From positions 62,001-126,000 of the forward strand of contig CAVYIO010000024.1 of the NCBI GenBank assembly GCA_963768565.1: a DNA stretch of 64,000 nucleotides. Reading direction: 5' to 3'. Below the pieces are notes generated by a model, which had not been told where the DNA came from, searched no databases, and saw nothing but the letters and a program-made list of their open reading frames with translations. Below are positions 51,036 to 58,634 of this stretch, one piece after another (within the stretch, counting starts at the first letter, position 1; each line of letters begins with the position of its first letter). A program made the position numbers and the translations under genes. Source of the stretch: JABDKH01 sp963768565 (lineage in GTDB: Bacteria > Bacteroidota > Rhodothermia > Rhodothermales > JABDKH01).

Positions 51036-51635
51036 TCAGGCCTCCGCCATTTTGCGAGCGTGCAGGCGCTCCAGTAGTTCCGATCCGTAGAACCCACCGA
51101 GGGCGATCAATACGACCAGCAGCATCACGAAGCCGTACGACATGTTGAACAGTTCCGGCAACGTGATGACGCCCATGTCTGTGGAATAGTAGAAATCCTG
51201 GATGGCGGGGAATACCGTTCCGAAACCGAATATTCCGATCATGACGCCGACGATAAACAGCACGCCGTCCAGTCGGCCTGTTGCTGCGGCGACGACGGAC
51301 GTTCCGGGACAGTAGCCGCCGATGACGAATCCGAATCCGAGGAACGCGCCGCCGAGCGTCTGCGGAATCAGATAGGTGGAGCCCTTGTACACGAGTGATA
51401 AATCCACGAAGCCGGCCCAGGACAGGTAGAACACGCCCAGCATCGCCGTCAGGATGGCGGTGAACATCACCTTGAAGACCGAGAGATCCGTGAGATAGAA
51501 CTGCGCCGTCAATTTTCGTGCGGATCCGAAGCCGGCACGCTCAAGGAAGAACCCGAATCCGATACCGATGACGAAGGCGACGATGAGTGAAAACTCATCA
51601 CCAAAGAATCCGAACTTGAAGAAAGGAGCACTCAT
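51036..51635 (-). CDS. YeeE/YedE family sulfur permease, second half-size subunit
   Basis: A 199-residue membrane protein of the YeeE/YedE (TsuA) family, which imports thiosulfate or related sulfur anions. The start ATG at 51635 overlaps the previous stop (ATGA). Family features are FVIGIGFGFFLERAGFGSAR (the conserved GFG...ERAGFG with a nearby Arg), YLIPQTLGGAFLGFGFVIGG and the hallmark YCPGTSVVAAATGRLDGVLF with the conserved Cys that relays thiosulfate. Together with the preceding gene it would make a full-size pore, as in split pairs such as PmpAB. The two genes are fused in one open frame by an indel in the neighbour. Confidence 0.88.
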   Translation of the reverse strand: MSAPFFKFGFFGDEFSLIVAFVIGIGFGFFLERAGFGSARKLTAQFYLTDLSVFKVMFTAILTAMLGVFYLSWAGFVDLSLVYKGSTYLIPQTLGGAFLGFGFVIGGYCPGTSVVAAATGRLDGVLFIVGVMIGIFGFGTVFPAIQDFYYSTDMGVITLPELFNMSYGFVMLLVVLIALGGFYGSELLERLHARKMAEA

Positions 51636-52199
51636 AGCCATTGCCTCCGTACGAAGTAGGCCAGCCCGTAGGCGGCCGCGAATACCATTAGCATAAACGC
51701 CCAGCTCCCGACGTTGAGGAGGGCTCCGCCCCGACAGGGCCTGGCCGCTCGTGCAGCCTCGTGCGAGCTTGGCACCGACGCCCATGAGTACTCCGCCGAA
51801 CGTTGCCAGCATCAGCCGGACCGGCACCGATACTCGTGGACCCTTTTCGACGGACCCCTTTATTCTGCCGGCCAGCGCGCCTGAGATGAAGCCGCCGACC
51901 AGCAGGCCGAGGACCTCAAACACGAGCCAGCTCTTCAGGGGATGACCGACCCCGTTCTCCAGGTACCCGAGGTAGAATTCGTTTGAGCGAGCGTAGTCGG
52001 TATTCACCGCATCGACTGCGACCGCTGCGACGGACGACATAGCGCCCGAAGCCCCGAGACCCCGGCCCATGATCACGAAGGACGCGAGCAGGACCAGGCC
52101 GAGCCCGATTCCGGCCAGGTACGGATTTGTGTAGGGCGCCGGCTTCCGGGCCGTCATTTCGGCCGCCGCTCCCGGTGGTTTTATAGCTGTTGCAGACAT
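51632..52199 (-). CDS. YeeE/YedE family sulfur permease, first half-size subunit (frameshift near its end)
   Basis: A membrane protein of about 188 residues after correction, from ATG 52199 (MSATAIKPPG). Helices include LAGIGLGLVLLASFVIMGRG and VFEVLGLLVGGFISGALAGR. The hallmark ends GVGAKLARGCTSGQALSG, with the conserved Cys. One extra G in the run at 51733 region shifts the frame. Corrected, the protein continues ALLNVGSWAFMLMVFAAAYG and ends just after LAYFVRRQWL, overlapping the next ATG by 4 bases. Without correction the two half-genes appear fused. It follows nrfD by 16 bases. Confidence 0.86.
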
Positions 52200-52215
52200 G
52201 TCAGGTTGGTGTGGA

Positions 52216-53152
52216 TTAGGGTAGCCAGTGACTTGCCTGGCCGGCGTACACGATGACGAACCGAAGCAGGAGTCCGCCTGCGATGACAAACAGTGGAGCG
52301 ACCGCGGTATGAGAGATCTTGTGATTCACGGCGAGCAGCTGAACGAACAGTGGCACGACAATGCCGAGGCCTACAACGAGGACCCAGAAGACAGCCGTGT
52401 ACGGGCCGCCAAGCAGTAAGCCGGCCGCGTTCATGTGCACCTGCGACGCGGTGGCCAGGCCCACAATGAACAGGACGATGAAGATGAGTTCGGCCACGAG
52501 GAATCCATTATCCGCCTTGGCCAGTAACTCGCGCTCGTTGCGATCGCGGGCGATCAGGTGCACGAAGGCCGCCGCCGTCGATAGTCCGGATACGAGGAAC
52601 AGTGGCCCCAGAAGTGAGCTTCCCCAGAGTGGCCGGGCGCCGAGTGCGCTCAACAGGATGCCCGTGTAGACTCCCAGGAGTGTACCCAGCACCATGTTTA
52701 TCGCCCCGATGCTCTTAACCGCGAACGGGTGACCCATCAGGTTTTCCGATGCCGTCTTGAGAACGGGGAAGCGTTTCGCAAACGGTTGCGGCAGCCGTAG
52801 AACAAAGCCGGCTGCGAGCCCGGCATAGACCAGCAGCAGAATCCACGAGCCCCATGACATCGGGGACTTGATCTGGAACGTGGTGTACAGTCTCCAGAAA
52901 TGACAGCTTGTGCTCCAGGTCGAGAAACAGCGCCAGCATACCGAGCGACAGCAGCACGATGCTCAGTCCCGGAAGGATGAAGCACGCGCAGCGCGTGTTG
53001 CTGTGACGACCGGAAAGAAGGAAGTAACCGGAGATGATCATCATGCCGGCGACCAGTCCACCGAGGAACAGGTAGACCGGGATCTCCCATCCCCAGATGT
53101 GCATGACGGGGTCGATCATGAGGTTTGATCGGGTGTTGGTCAGTTCCAGCAT
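52216..53152 (-). CDS. NrfD/PsrC-type membrane subunit, one frameshift
   Basis: The quinone-interacting membrane anchor of a molybdoenzyme complex. The ATG at 53152 gives IWGWEIPVYLFLGGLVAGMM, the classic NrfD start. A +1 base near 52905 shifts the frame within HKLSFWRLYTTFQIKSPMSW, a hallmark of the PsrC/NrfD quinone site, and continues GSWILLLVYAGLAAGFVLRL. Corrected length is about 311 residues with eight to nine helices. It lies 7 bases after the ferredoxin subunit and 16 bases before the YeeE pair. It would transfer electrons between menaquinone and the FeS subunit. Confidence 0.9.
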
Positions 53153-53159
53153 GCGTGTC

Positions 53160-53699
53160 TCAGTTGAGGAAGTGAATGCGTGGTTGAGTGCCGGCTTCAG
53201 GCGTCAGCGTGTGACCGCGCCGTGCACGGATGAGCCTGGATACCTCGCTGTTCGGGTCGTCCAGATCGCCGAAGTACATGCAGCGCGTCGGGCACACGGC
53301 CACGCACGCGGGCTCAAGCCCTTCTTTCACGCGATGCATGCAGAACGTGCACTTGTCCGCGTATCCGTCGGGATGAATGAAGCGCGCGTCGTACGGACAC
53401 GAAGCCAGGCAGGCCTTGCAGCCGATGCACAGGTCGGGATCGACCTGCACCGTGTTGCCGAATTCCTCAACGTGGCTCGCGCCGGTGGGACAACAATGCA
53501 CGCACGGCGGATTGTCGCAGTGATTGCATCGTTCACTGCGGATCTCCATGCGGACGTCCGGGAACCGACCCTGGACTTCCTCGGTGATCCAGTCCTTGCA
53601 GTAACCTTCGGGGACGTCGTTCTCAGTCTTGCAGGCGACAACACAATCCATGCAGCCGACGCACTTGGTGGTGTCTATGACCATTCCGAATCGTGCCAT
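53160..53699 (-). CDS. Four-cluster 4Fe-4S ferredoxin subunit (PsrB/PhsB/NrfC type)
   Basis: The electron-transfer subunit of a molybdopterin oxidoreductase, 179 residues. Four cysteine groups are complete: CVGCMDCVVAC, CNHCDNPPCVHCCPTG, CIGCKACLASCPYDA and CTFCMHRVKEG...ACVAVCPTRC. This matches four [4Fe-4S] clusters of the DmsB/PsrB class. It has no signal peptide of its own, consistent with export in complex with the Tat-dependent catalytic subunit or hitch-hiking. Its start lies 3 bases after the catalytic gene's stop. Confidence 0.95.
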   Translation of the reverse strand: MARFGMVIDTTKCVGCMDCVVACKTENDVPEGYCKDWITEEVQGRFPDVRMEIRSERCNHCDNPPCVHCCPTGASHVEEFGNTVQVDPDLCIGCKACLASCPYDARFIHPDGYADKCTFCMHRVKEGLEPACVAVCPTRCMYFGDLDDPNSEVSRLIRARRGHTLTPEAGTQPRIHFLN

Positions 53700-53702
53700 C
53701 TC

Positions 53703-55898
53703 CTAGACCTCCACCTCAAGCGAAACGAAATTCATACCTGATCCTGTGCCACCCATGAGAGGATCGGTCTTGTACCTTGTGATCAGCTGTGCATCGCTGG
53801 CTCCCTTCATGTAGGTGCTCTTCAGCCCCCGCGCCCAGTGCCCGAATCCGTGCACCATATAGACGCAGTCGGACCGTATGCGCTCGGTAGCCTTTACCCG
53901 AACCGGTTGGCACACAACGCCATCCTGATTCTTCAGGCGTATCCGATCGCCGGACCGTAGTCCATAGCGCCTGGCGATACCCGCGTTGACCCATACCTCG
54001 TTCTCGCTCATCATTTCCGCGAGAAGGGGGTTTGTCTGTGTCCGGCTGAACGAGTGAACCGGGGCTCTTCCGTAGAGAAGTCGGAACGTCCCCGGTGGTG
54101 GTTCATCGGGCGGGACGAAGCGAGGCACGGGGTCGAAGCCGGCCGCTGCCAGCTGGGGCGAATAGAATTCGATCTTGCCGGAGGGAGTCTCGAAGACAGG
54201 AGGTAGCCCCTCGTCGAAAAAGACGGGTTGCTTTTCGCCTCGCACGATCCCCTTTTTCTTGAGTTCGGCCAGACTCATTCCGGCGGCAGTCAGGCGATAA
54301 TCGAGGTACTCTTCAATGTGCGTCCAGGGATAGTATTCTTTGAGACCGAGTTTGATGGCGAGTTGTCTCGCCATCCACCAGTTGGGTTTCTGATCAGCGG
54401 GTGACTCCACCACCGGCTGCCGGAGTGCGACAAACGGTTCTCGAAACCACTCGACGTTCAACTCGTCGTGACGTTCGAGATATACCGACTCCGGGAGAAC
54501 AACATCGGCCCATCCGGCGATTTCACTTGGAACAACATCGACCACCACGAGCAGGTCCAGTTGCTGGATGGCCTCGATGGTCTCGTCGATGTTTGGCAGA
54601 GCCTGCAGCAGGTTCGTAGCGTACACCATCCACCCCTTGACGGGATAAGGACTGCCGGTGATGGTCGCCTCCCGAATGCCGGTAGTCAGGGTGCCGTCGG
54701 CAAATGGATACTTCGCGTCGGGGTTGTCGACCTTGCCCCGCGTGGATTTGGGATAGTCGGGGTACGGATAGGCGGGCACGTCCATGCTGGCCGGCGCATA
54801 GAATCCGCCGCGTCGTCCCCAGCTGCCCATCAGGGCGTTGAGGAGTGCGATGGCGCGGCTGCGCTGTGCATCATCACCATACCACGTAACGTGTCGACCG
54901 GGATGAATCAGCGTGGCGGGCTTGTTGCGAGCCATTTCACGCGCCGTCTCGCGGATCACGTGCGGCTCGATGGTCGTGATCGGATAGGCCCACTCCGGTG
55001 TGTAGGATTTGATGGAGTCCCGGAAGGCGTCGAACCCGAATCCGTAGCTATCGACATACTCTTTGTCGTAGAGCTCTTCCGTGACGATCACGTTCATCCA
55101 CGCGAGCAGGAGGGCGGTATCGGTGCCCGGCTTGATGGGCAGATACCACTTGGCCTTTCCGGCGGCGACCGAAAAGCGCGGGTCGACTACGATGATCGAC
55201 GCATCATTCTCGACCGCCTCGGCAAACTCCTGCACCTGCGTGTTGTGCATGTTCTCGCCCAGGTGAGAGCCGATGAGAACGAGGCATCTGGAATTCCGAA
55301 TGTCTGTTCGTTCCGGGGTGCTGACGCCCTCGCCGAAGGTCAAATTGAAACCGACGTCACGCGGCCCCCGGCACTGTGCATAGGACGGGGCGGTGATGTT
55401 GGGCGTGCCGTACGCCTTCATGGTGTGCTTCAGGAACGTTCCGCCGATTCCGTGGCTGAACAGCGCCATGGCCTCCGGACCGTGCTGGGATTTGATGTCC
55501 CGCATCTTCTCCGCGATGTAGGTCAGCGCTTCGTCCCATGTCACGGCCACCCATTCTTCTTCGCCGCGGTTCTTCTTTCGCATCAGGGGCGATGTGAGTC
55601 GATCGCGGTCGAAGTGTGCGCCGATTCCTCCGGTGCCGCGCGGACACAGGCGTCCCCGACTGAGCGGGTCATCCGGATTCCCTTCGATCTTCCACAGTTT
55701 GCCGTCCCGCTTGTAGGCGATTGCGCCGCACTTCCAGAAACAGATGTCGCAGTACGTCGGAATTTTCTCGACGACCCCCGTGGCGGACGATCCTGATGCG
55801 GCCCGGGCAATGCCGGGGAGCAGGGTGCTGCCGGCGGCGGCGGCACCAACGGCGCCGGTCGAAATCCTCAGAAAGCGTCGCCTCGAAAGTGATTGCAT
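53703..55898 (-). CDS. Molybdopterin oxidoreductase catalytic subunit (PsrA/PhsA-like)
   Basis: A 731-residue periplasmic molybdoenzyme of the DMSO reductase family. The ATG at 55898 starts a twin-arginine signal (LSRRRFLRISTGAVGAAAAG). The N-terminal [4Fe-4S] site is CDICFWKCGAIA...GRLCPRG. Molybdopterin-binding segments include ESVYLERHDELNVEWFREPF and a C-terminal domain ending FVSLEVEV. A Cys in PSYAQCRGPRD is in the region of the molybdenum ligand. Together with the FeS and NrfD subunits it forms a Psr/Phs-type complex. Polysulfide or thiosulfate is the likeliest substrate given the sulfur permeases and rhodanese, but tetrathionate or arsenic oxyanions cannot be excluded. Confidence 0.9.
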   Translation of the reverse strand: MQSLSRRRFLRISTGAVGAAAAGSTLLPGIARAASGSSATGVVEKIPTYCDICFWKCGAIAYKRDGKLWKIEGNPDDPLSRGRLCPRGTGGIGAHFDRDRLTSPLMRKKNRGEEEWVAVTWDEALTYIAEKMRDIKSQHGPEAMALFSHGIGGTFLKHTMKAYGTPNITAPSYAQCRGPRDVGFNLTFGEGVSTPERTDIRNSRCLVLIGSHLGENMHNTQVQEFAEAVENDASIIVVDPRFSVAAGKAKWYLPIKPGTDTALLLAWMNVIVTEELYDKEYVDSYGFGFDAFRDSIKSYTPEWAYPITTIEPHVIRETAREMARNKPATLIHPGRHVTWYGDDAQRSRAIALLNALMGSWGRRGGFYAPASMDVPAYPYPDYPKSTRGKVDNPDAKYPFADGTLTTGIREATITGSPYPVKGWMVYATNLLQALPNIDETIEAIQQLDLLVVVDVVPSEIAGWADVVLPESVYLERHDELNVEWFREPFVALRQPVVESPADQKPNWWMARQLAIKLGLKEYYPWTHIEEYLDYRLTAAGMSLAELKKKGIVRGEKQPVFFDEGLPPVFETPSGKIEFYSPQLAAAGFDPVPRFVPPDEPPPGTFRLLYGRAPVHSFSRTQTNPLLAEMMSENEVWVNAGIARRYGLRSGDRIRLKNQDGVVCQPVRVKATERIRSDCVYMVHGFGHWARGLKSTYMKGASDAQLITRYKTDPLMGGTGSGMNFVSLEVEV

Positions 55899-55943
55899 GT
55901 GGGGTCCAGGGATCAGGCCGGTGGTTTCGTTGACCCGTTGTGT

Positions 55944-55959
55944 TGCACACGGTGTGCCA
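55944..55959 (-). promoter_or_regulatory. Sigma-54 (-24/-12) promoter of the molybdoenzyme operon
   Basis: On the minus strand the sequence is TGGCACACCGTGTGCA. The -24 element TGGCAC is perfect. The -12 element is GTGCA against consensus TTGCA, and the GG-N10-GC spacing is exact. The predicted start of transcription is near 55933, about 35 bases before the ATG at 55898. The operon's last gene is a sigma-54 activator, which supports the call. Confidence 0.82.
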
Positions 55960-56002
55960 TAATCCCCCAACCCGCCTCAATGACGCCCGGGGGCCGATCA
56001 GG

Positions 56003-56030
56003 CGTTGCAACGTTACGATATGTTGCAACA
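56003..56030. promoter_or_regulatory. Two GTTGCAAC palindromes, putative activator-binding sites
   Basis: CGTTGCAACG (56003-56012) and TGTTGCAACA (56021-56030) are both perfect 10-bp palindromes with the same 8-bp core. Their centres are 18 bp apart and lie about 75 and 93 bp upstream of the predicted sigma-54 start site. This is the usual place for enhancer sites of sigma-54 activators. Binding by the operon's own activator is inferred. Confidence 0.6.
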
Positions 56031-56151
56031 AATCGGCGCAAAATGTGAAACATATTGTTTTGCACGCCCACAAAGGATCCGACAGATTGTGTCAGTGTGG
56101 GGGATGGGTAGCCACCACGCCGGATCATGTCCGCGCTGCACAAATAACTGC

Positions 56152-56191
56152 ACAAAAAAAGGGCCCTCGCTCGTCTGGCGAAGGCCCTTTC
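56152..56191 (-). terminator. Rho-independent terminator after the Spy-like lipoprotein gene
   Basis: On the minus strand AAGGGCCTTCGC pairs with GCGAGGGCCCTT (one G-U) and is followed by TTTTTTTG. It separates the Spy-like gene from the regulatory region of the molybdoenzyme operon. Confidence 0.92.
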
Positions 56192-56211
56192 CGGGAAGTG
56201 ACGGCCGATTA

Positions 56212-57282
56212 TCAGCCGCGGCTGCCGAAACCGGATCCACTCCCGAACTGTCCACCGTGTCCGCCACCGGGGCCGGATCTACGACCGCCCTGTGGGCCGC
56301 CCTGGCCGCCGCCCTGCCCGCGCAGGCCGTGGTGCCTCATTCTCATCTGCAGCGCGTCGTGGATTTGCACGATCTCAAGCTGCGTTTCGTCAAGCATCGC
56401 GGCGAATTGCGTGTTGCGCTCGTCGCGCAGCGTCAGCATGGCGGCGTGCGCCTCATCGCGCGTGATTTCGCCATTCCTGACCTGCTCCCGAAGCGCTTCG
56501 GCCGTGGCCCGGTTGCCTTCCGAAATGGCGTCGAATGCCGCGGCTTCGTCTGCGTCCAGCCCCAGCACGTCATTGCGAACAAGTCTGGCCTCTTCGCGCC
56601 GTGTCTCCCGCTCGGCCTCTCTCTCCGCTCTCAGTGCTTCAAGCTCTGCTTTCTGTTCGTCGGTCAGCAGTGCCTGGATCTGCTCGCGCACGGAGTCACG
56701 AAGCTCCTGCCTGGCTACACGTGCCTCTTCCGCGGTGATCTCGCCCGCGTCGACAGAAGCCTTCAACGCTTCGAGTTCAGCGCGCACAGACTCATGGATT
56801 GCCTGGGCTTGCTCTTTCTGCTCGTCCGTGAGAAGGTCAGCAAGAGGTCCGAACCCGTCACCACCCCGGCGACCCTGGTGTTGGAAACCGCCCTGTCCGC
56901 CGAATCCGCTTCCGCTCTGGTGCTGGAACCGCTGGCCGAAGCCCTGCCCGGTGCCTTCGCCGGGACCCGCCGCCGCCTTGTCAAAGAGGCGTTGCTTCTG
57001 CTCATCCGTCAGCCGCTGTTGGAGGTCGGCGGCAACGGTCCACAGGAAGCCAGGTTCATGCTGAGCATCTCCGTTCTTCTCGAACATCGCGGCGACCTGC
57101 GTCTGCTGGGTGCTGGTGAGGCCGATGTCGGCGACGAGGACGCTCATCAGCTCGCCTGAGCTCTCATCGAGCGAAGCCGTCGTATCCGTATCTACCGTCG
57201 AACTGTCGCAGGCTGACAGGCCGAGAGCCGCAGTCAGGAATATCGTTGCCAAGACTGCGCTGAGTTTTTTGATTCCTGTCAT
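56212..57282 (-). CDS. Spy/CpxP-like LTxxQ repeat lipoprotein
   Basis: A 356-residue periplasmic lipoprotein from ATG 57282 with GAGAGGA upstream. The lipoprotein signal ends LTAALGLSAC. It has four LTxxQ-type motifs (LTSTQQTQ, LTDEQKQR, LTDEQKEQ, LTDEQKAE) in long charged helices, as in Spy/CpxP chaperones. A Gly/Gln/Phe-rich spacer (FGQRFQHQSGSGFGG) separates two helical halves, and the C-terminus is Gly/Arg-rich (GGGQGGPQGGRRSGPGGG). At twice the usual size it looks like a duplicated Spy module. It is divergent from the ECF sigma gene and probably part of its regulon. Confidence 0.82.
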   Translation of the reverse strand: MTGIKKLSAVLATIFLTAALGLSACDSSTVDTDTTASLDESSGELMSVLVADIGLTSTQQTQVAAMFEKNGDAQHEPGFLWTVAADLQQRLTDEQKQRLFDKAAAGPGEGTGQGFGQRFQHQSGSGFGGQGGFQHQGRRGGDGFGPLADLLTDEQKEQAQAIHESVRAELEALKASVDAGEITAEEARVARQELRDSVREQIQALLTDEQKAELEALRAEREAERETRREEARLVRNDVLGLDADEAAAFDAISEGNRATAEALREQVRNGEITRDEAHAAMLTLRDERNTQFAAMLDETQLEIVQIHDALQMRMRHHGLRGQGGGQGGPQGGRRSGPGGGHGGQFGSGSGFGSRG

Positions 57283-57310
57283 CGTCTGTCCTCTCTATCA
57301 TCTAGTTTGT

Positions 57311-57320
57311 TGTGATCACA
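57311..57320. promoter_or_regulatory. TGTGATCACA palindrome in the divergent Spy-like/ECF sigma promoter region
   Basis: A perfect 10-bp palindrome, 29 bases upstream of the Spy-like lipoprotein ATG (minus) and about 150 bases upstream of the sigma factor gene. It could be a repressor or activator site common to both. Its size is near the chance level for a single site, so the call is tentative. Confidence 0.35.
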
Positions 57321-57472
57321 CGTGCCGCGCTGATTTGCCTGTTTGATCCACGCTGTTCACCGTTCATTCCACACGACGCCCTGTCCGGCGCCGAGTGGTC
57401 GGAATCAACCGGCGAACGGTCCGGCGATGGGAATGAAGTGCGGATGAGGTGGGTCTAACCGTCGACAATCAC

Positions 57473-58144
57473 ATGAAACAAGACCCTGGCGGCGGCCTTC
57501 CGGTGCGCGCCGGAGCCGAAAAGCTGAAGACGGACCAACGAAAGAGCGGTATGGTGAAGTCCGACGCGATCTCCGACGAGAGGCTCATCGAGCGCTCCCG
57601 CAACGGCGACAGCCAGGCGTTTCAACTCCTTGTTGAAAAGTACGAGGGCATGGTAGCTGCAACCGTAATCGGGATGCTGGGCAGGGGCCCTGAAGCGGAG
57701 GACGTAGGCCAGGAAACATTCATCCGTTTCCATGGCGCGCTCGACCGTTTTCGAGGAGACTCAACAGTGGGGACGTACCTGACACGGATCGCCATCAACC
57801 AGTCGCTGAAAGCGATCCGGAAACGCAAGCGATTTATCAGCCGCTTTACATCGTCAGATGCAGAAGAATTCGATCTACCGGATGACTCGGTTGATCTGGA
57901 CCGCACCTACGAAGAGGCGGAGAAACGGGAGCTCGTCCACGACGCGTTGCAACGGCTCGGACCGGAGCACCGTGCGGTGGTCGTGCTTCGGATGCTCCAG
58001 GAGCTCTCGACGAAGGAGACGGCGCAAATGCTTGGCCTTCCCGTCGGGACGGTGATGTCACGCCTCTCGAGGGCCCTCGAAAAGATGGAGATGATTCTCG
58101 CGCCGGTCATGCCGGAGAGCGTCAAAACCGGACACGAATATTGA
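57473..58144 (+). CDS. ECF-type RNA polymerase sigma factor
   Basis: A sigma-70-family ECF factor of 223 residues from ATG 57473. Region 2 is intact (GDSQAFQLLVEKYEGMVAAT, then EAEDVGQETFIRFHGALDRF and RIAINQSLKAIRKRKR). Region 4 is HRAVVVLRMLQELSTKETAQ followed by MLGLPVGTVMSRLSRALEKM. The N-terminal 26 residues are not conserved-looking, so the ATG at 57551 (MVKSDAISDERL) is a plausible true start giving about 197 residues. It is followed by an anti-sigma-like gene and a Spy-like gene, which suggests an envelope-stress regulator. Confidence 0.93.
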   Translation: MKQDPGGGLPVRAGAEKLKTDQRKSGMVKSDAISDERLIERSRNGDSQAFQLLVEKYEGMVAATVIGMLGRGPEAEDVGQETFIRFHGALDRFRGDSTVGTYLTRIAINQSLKAIRKRKRFISRFTSSDAEEFDLPDDSVDLDRTYEEAEKRELVHDALQRLGPEHRAVVVLRMLQELSTKETAQMLGLPVGTVMSRLSRALEKMEMILAPVMPESVKTGHEY

Positions 58145-58178
58145 AACATGGCTACGAACTCCTCCACGGAGGTTCATT

Positions 58179-58598
58179 ATGAGAATTGATAGAGATGTGA
58201 TGTTGAGGCTGCTGCGAGCCGAGCTGTCCGACGAGGAAGCGACCTCGTGCCGTCAGGCCATCGACGCTGATCCCGTTCTGGCGGCAGAGTATCGCCGCGT
58301 GCAGAACATGCAGGGGCTTCTTCTCGATGGCCGGGCGGAGTCCTTCGGACCGTACTTCAGCGAGCGTGTGGTAAGAAAGCTCGTCGGTTCCGCATCGACG
58401 CGATGGCCGGCCTTGTACGAGTCGATGCAATGGGTCTTCCTGCGGCTGGCCACGGCGTGCGTGCTGGTTGTTATCGGCCTGGGCGCCTACAACGTTCTTG
58501 ATTCGCGTGGATCAGATCTGGCCTCGTCGACCATCGACGCAGCGTTCGGTCTTCCATCCGGCGATCTGGAAAGCCTGTTCTATCTACAGGGTATTTGA
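58179..58598 (+). CDS. Anti-sigma factor-like membrane protein
   Basis: A 139-residue protein with a strong ribosome site (GGAGG, 7 bases before the ATG). The N-terminal half is a helical cytosolic domain (DRDVMLRLLRAELSDEEATS and ADPVLAAEYRRVQNMQG), followed by one membrane helix at about residues 88-108 (LRLATACVLVVIGLGAYNVL) and a short periplasmic tail. The layout and position directly after an ECF sigma gene fit an anti-sigma factor. The zinc-binding HxxxCxxC of the ZAS class is absent, so it would be a different, unassigned type. Confidence 0.75.
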   Translation: MRIDRDVMLRLLRAELSDEEATSCRQAIDADPVLAAEYRRVQNMQGLLLDGRAESFGPYFSERVVRKLVGSASTRWPALYESMQWVFLRLATACVLVVIGLGAYNVLDSRGSDLASSTIDAAFGLPSGDLESLFYLQGI

Positions 58599-58634
58599 CC
58601 CCTCCGAACTACGAGCCTATTGACCATCAATACT

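Noticed and set aside
54468..55796. A 442-residue open frame on the + strand
   Set aside because: Antisense to the molybdoenzyme gene, whose motifs are unambiguous. No domain pattern.
55940..57159. Two long + strand frames of 374 and 384 residues
   Set aside because: Antisense to the Spy-like lipoprotein; the Cys/Ser/Pro- and Leu-rich composition is a reflection of its charged coiled coils.
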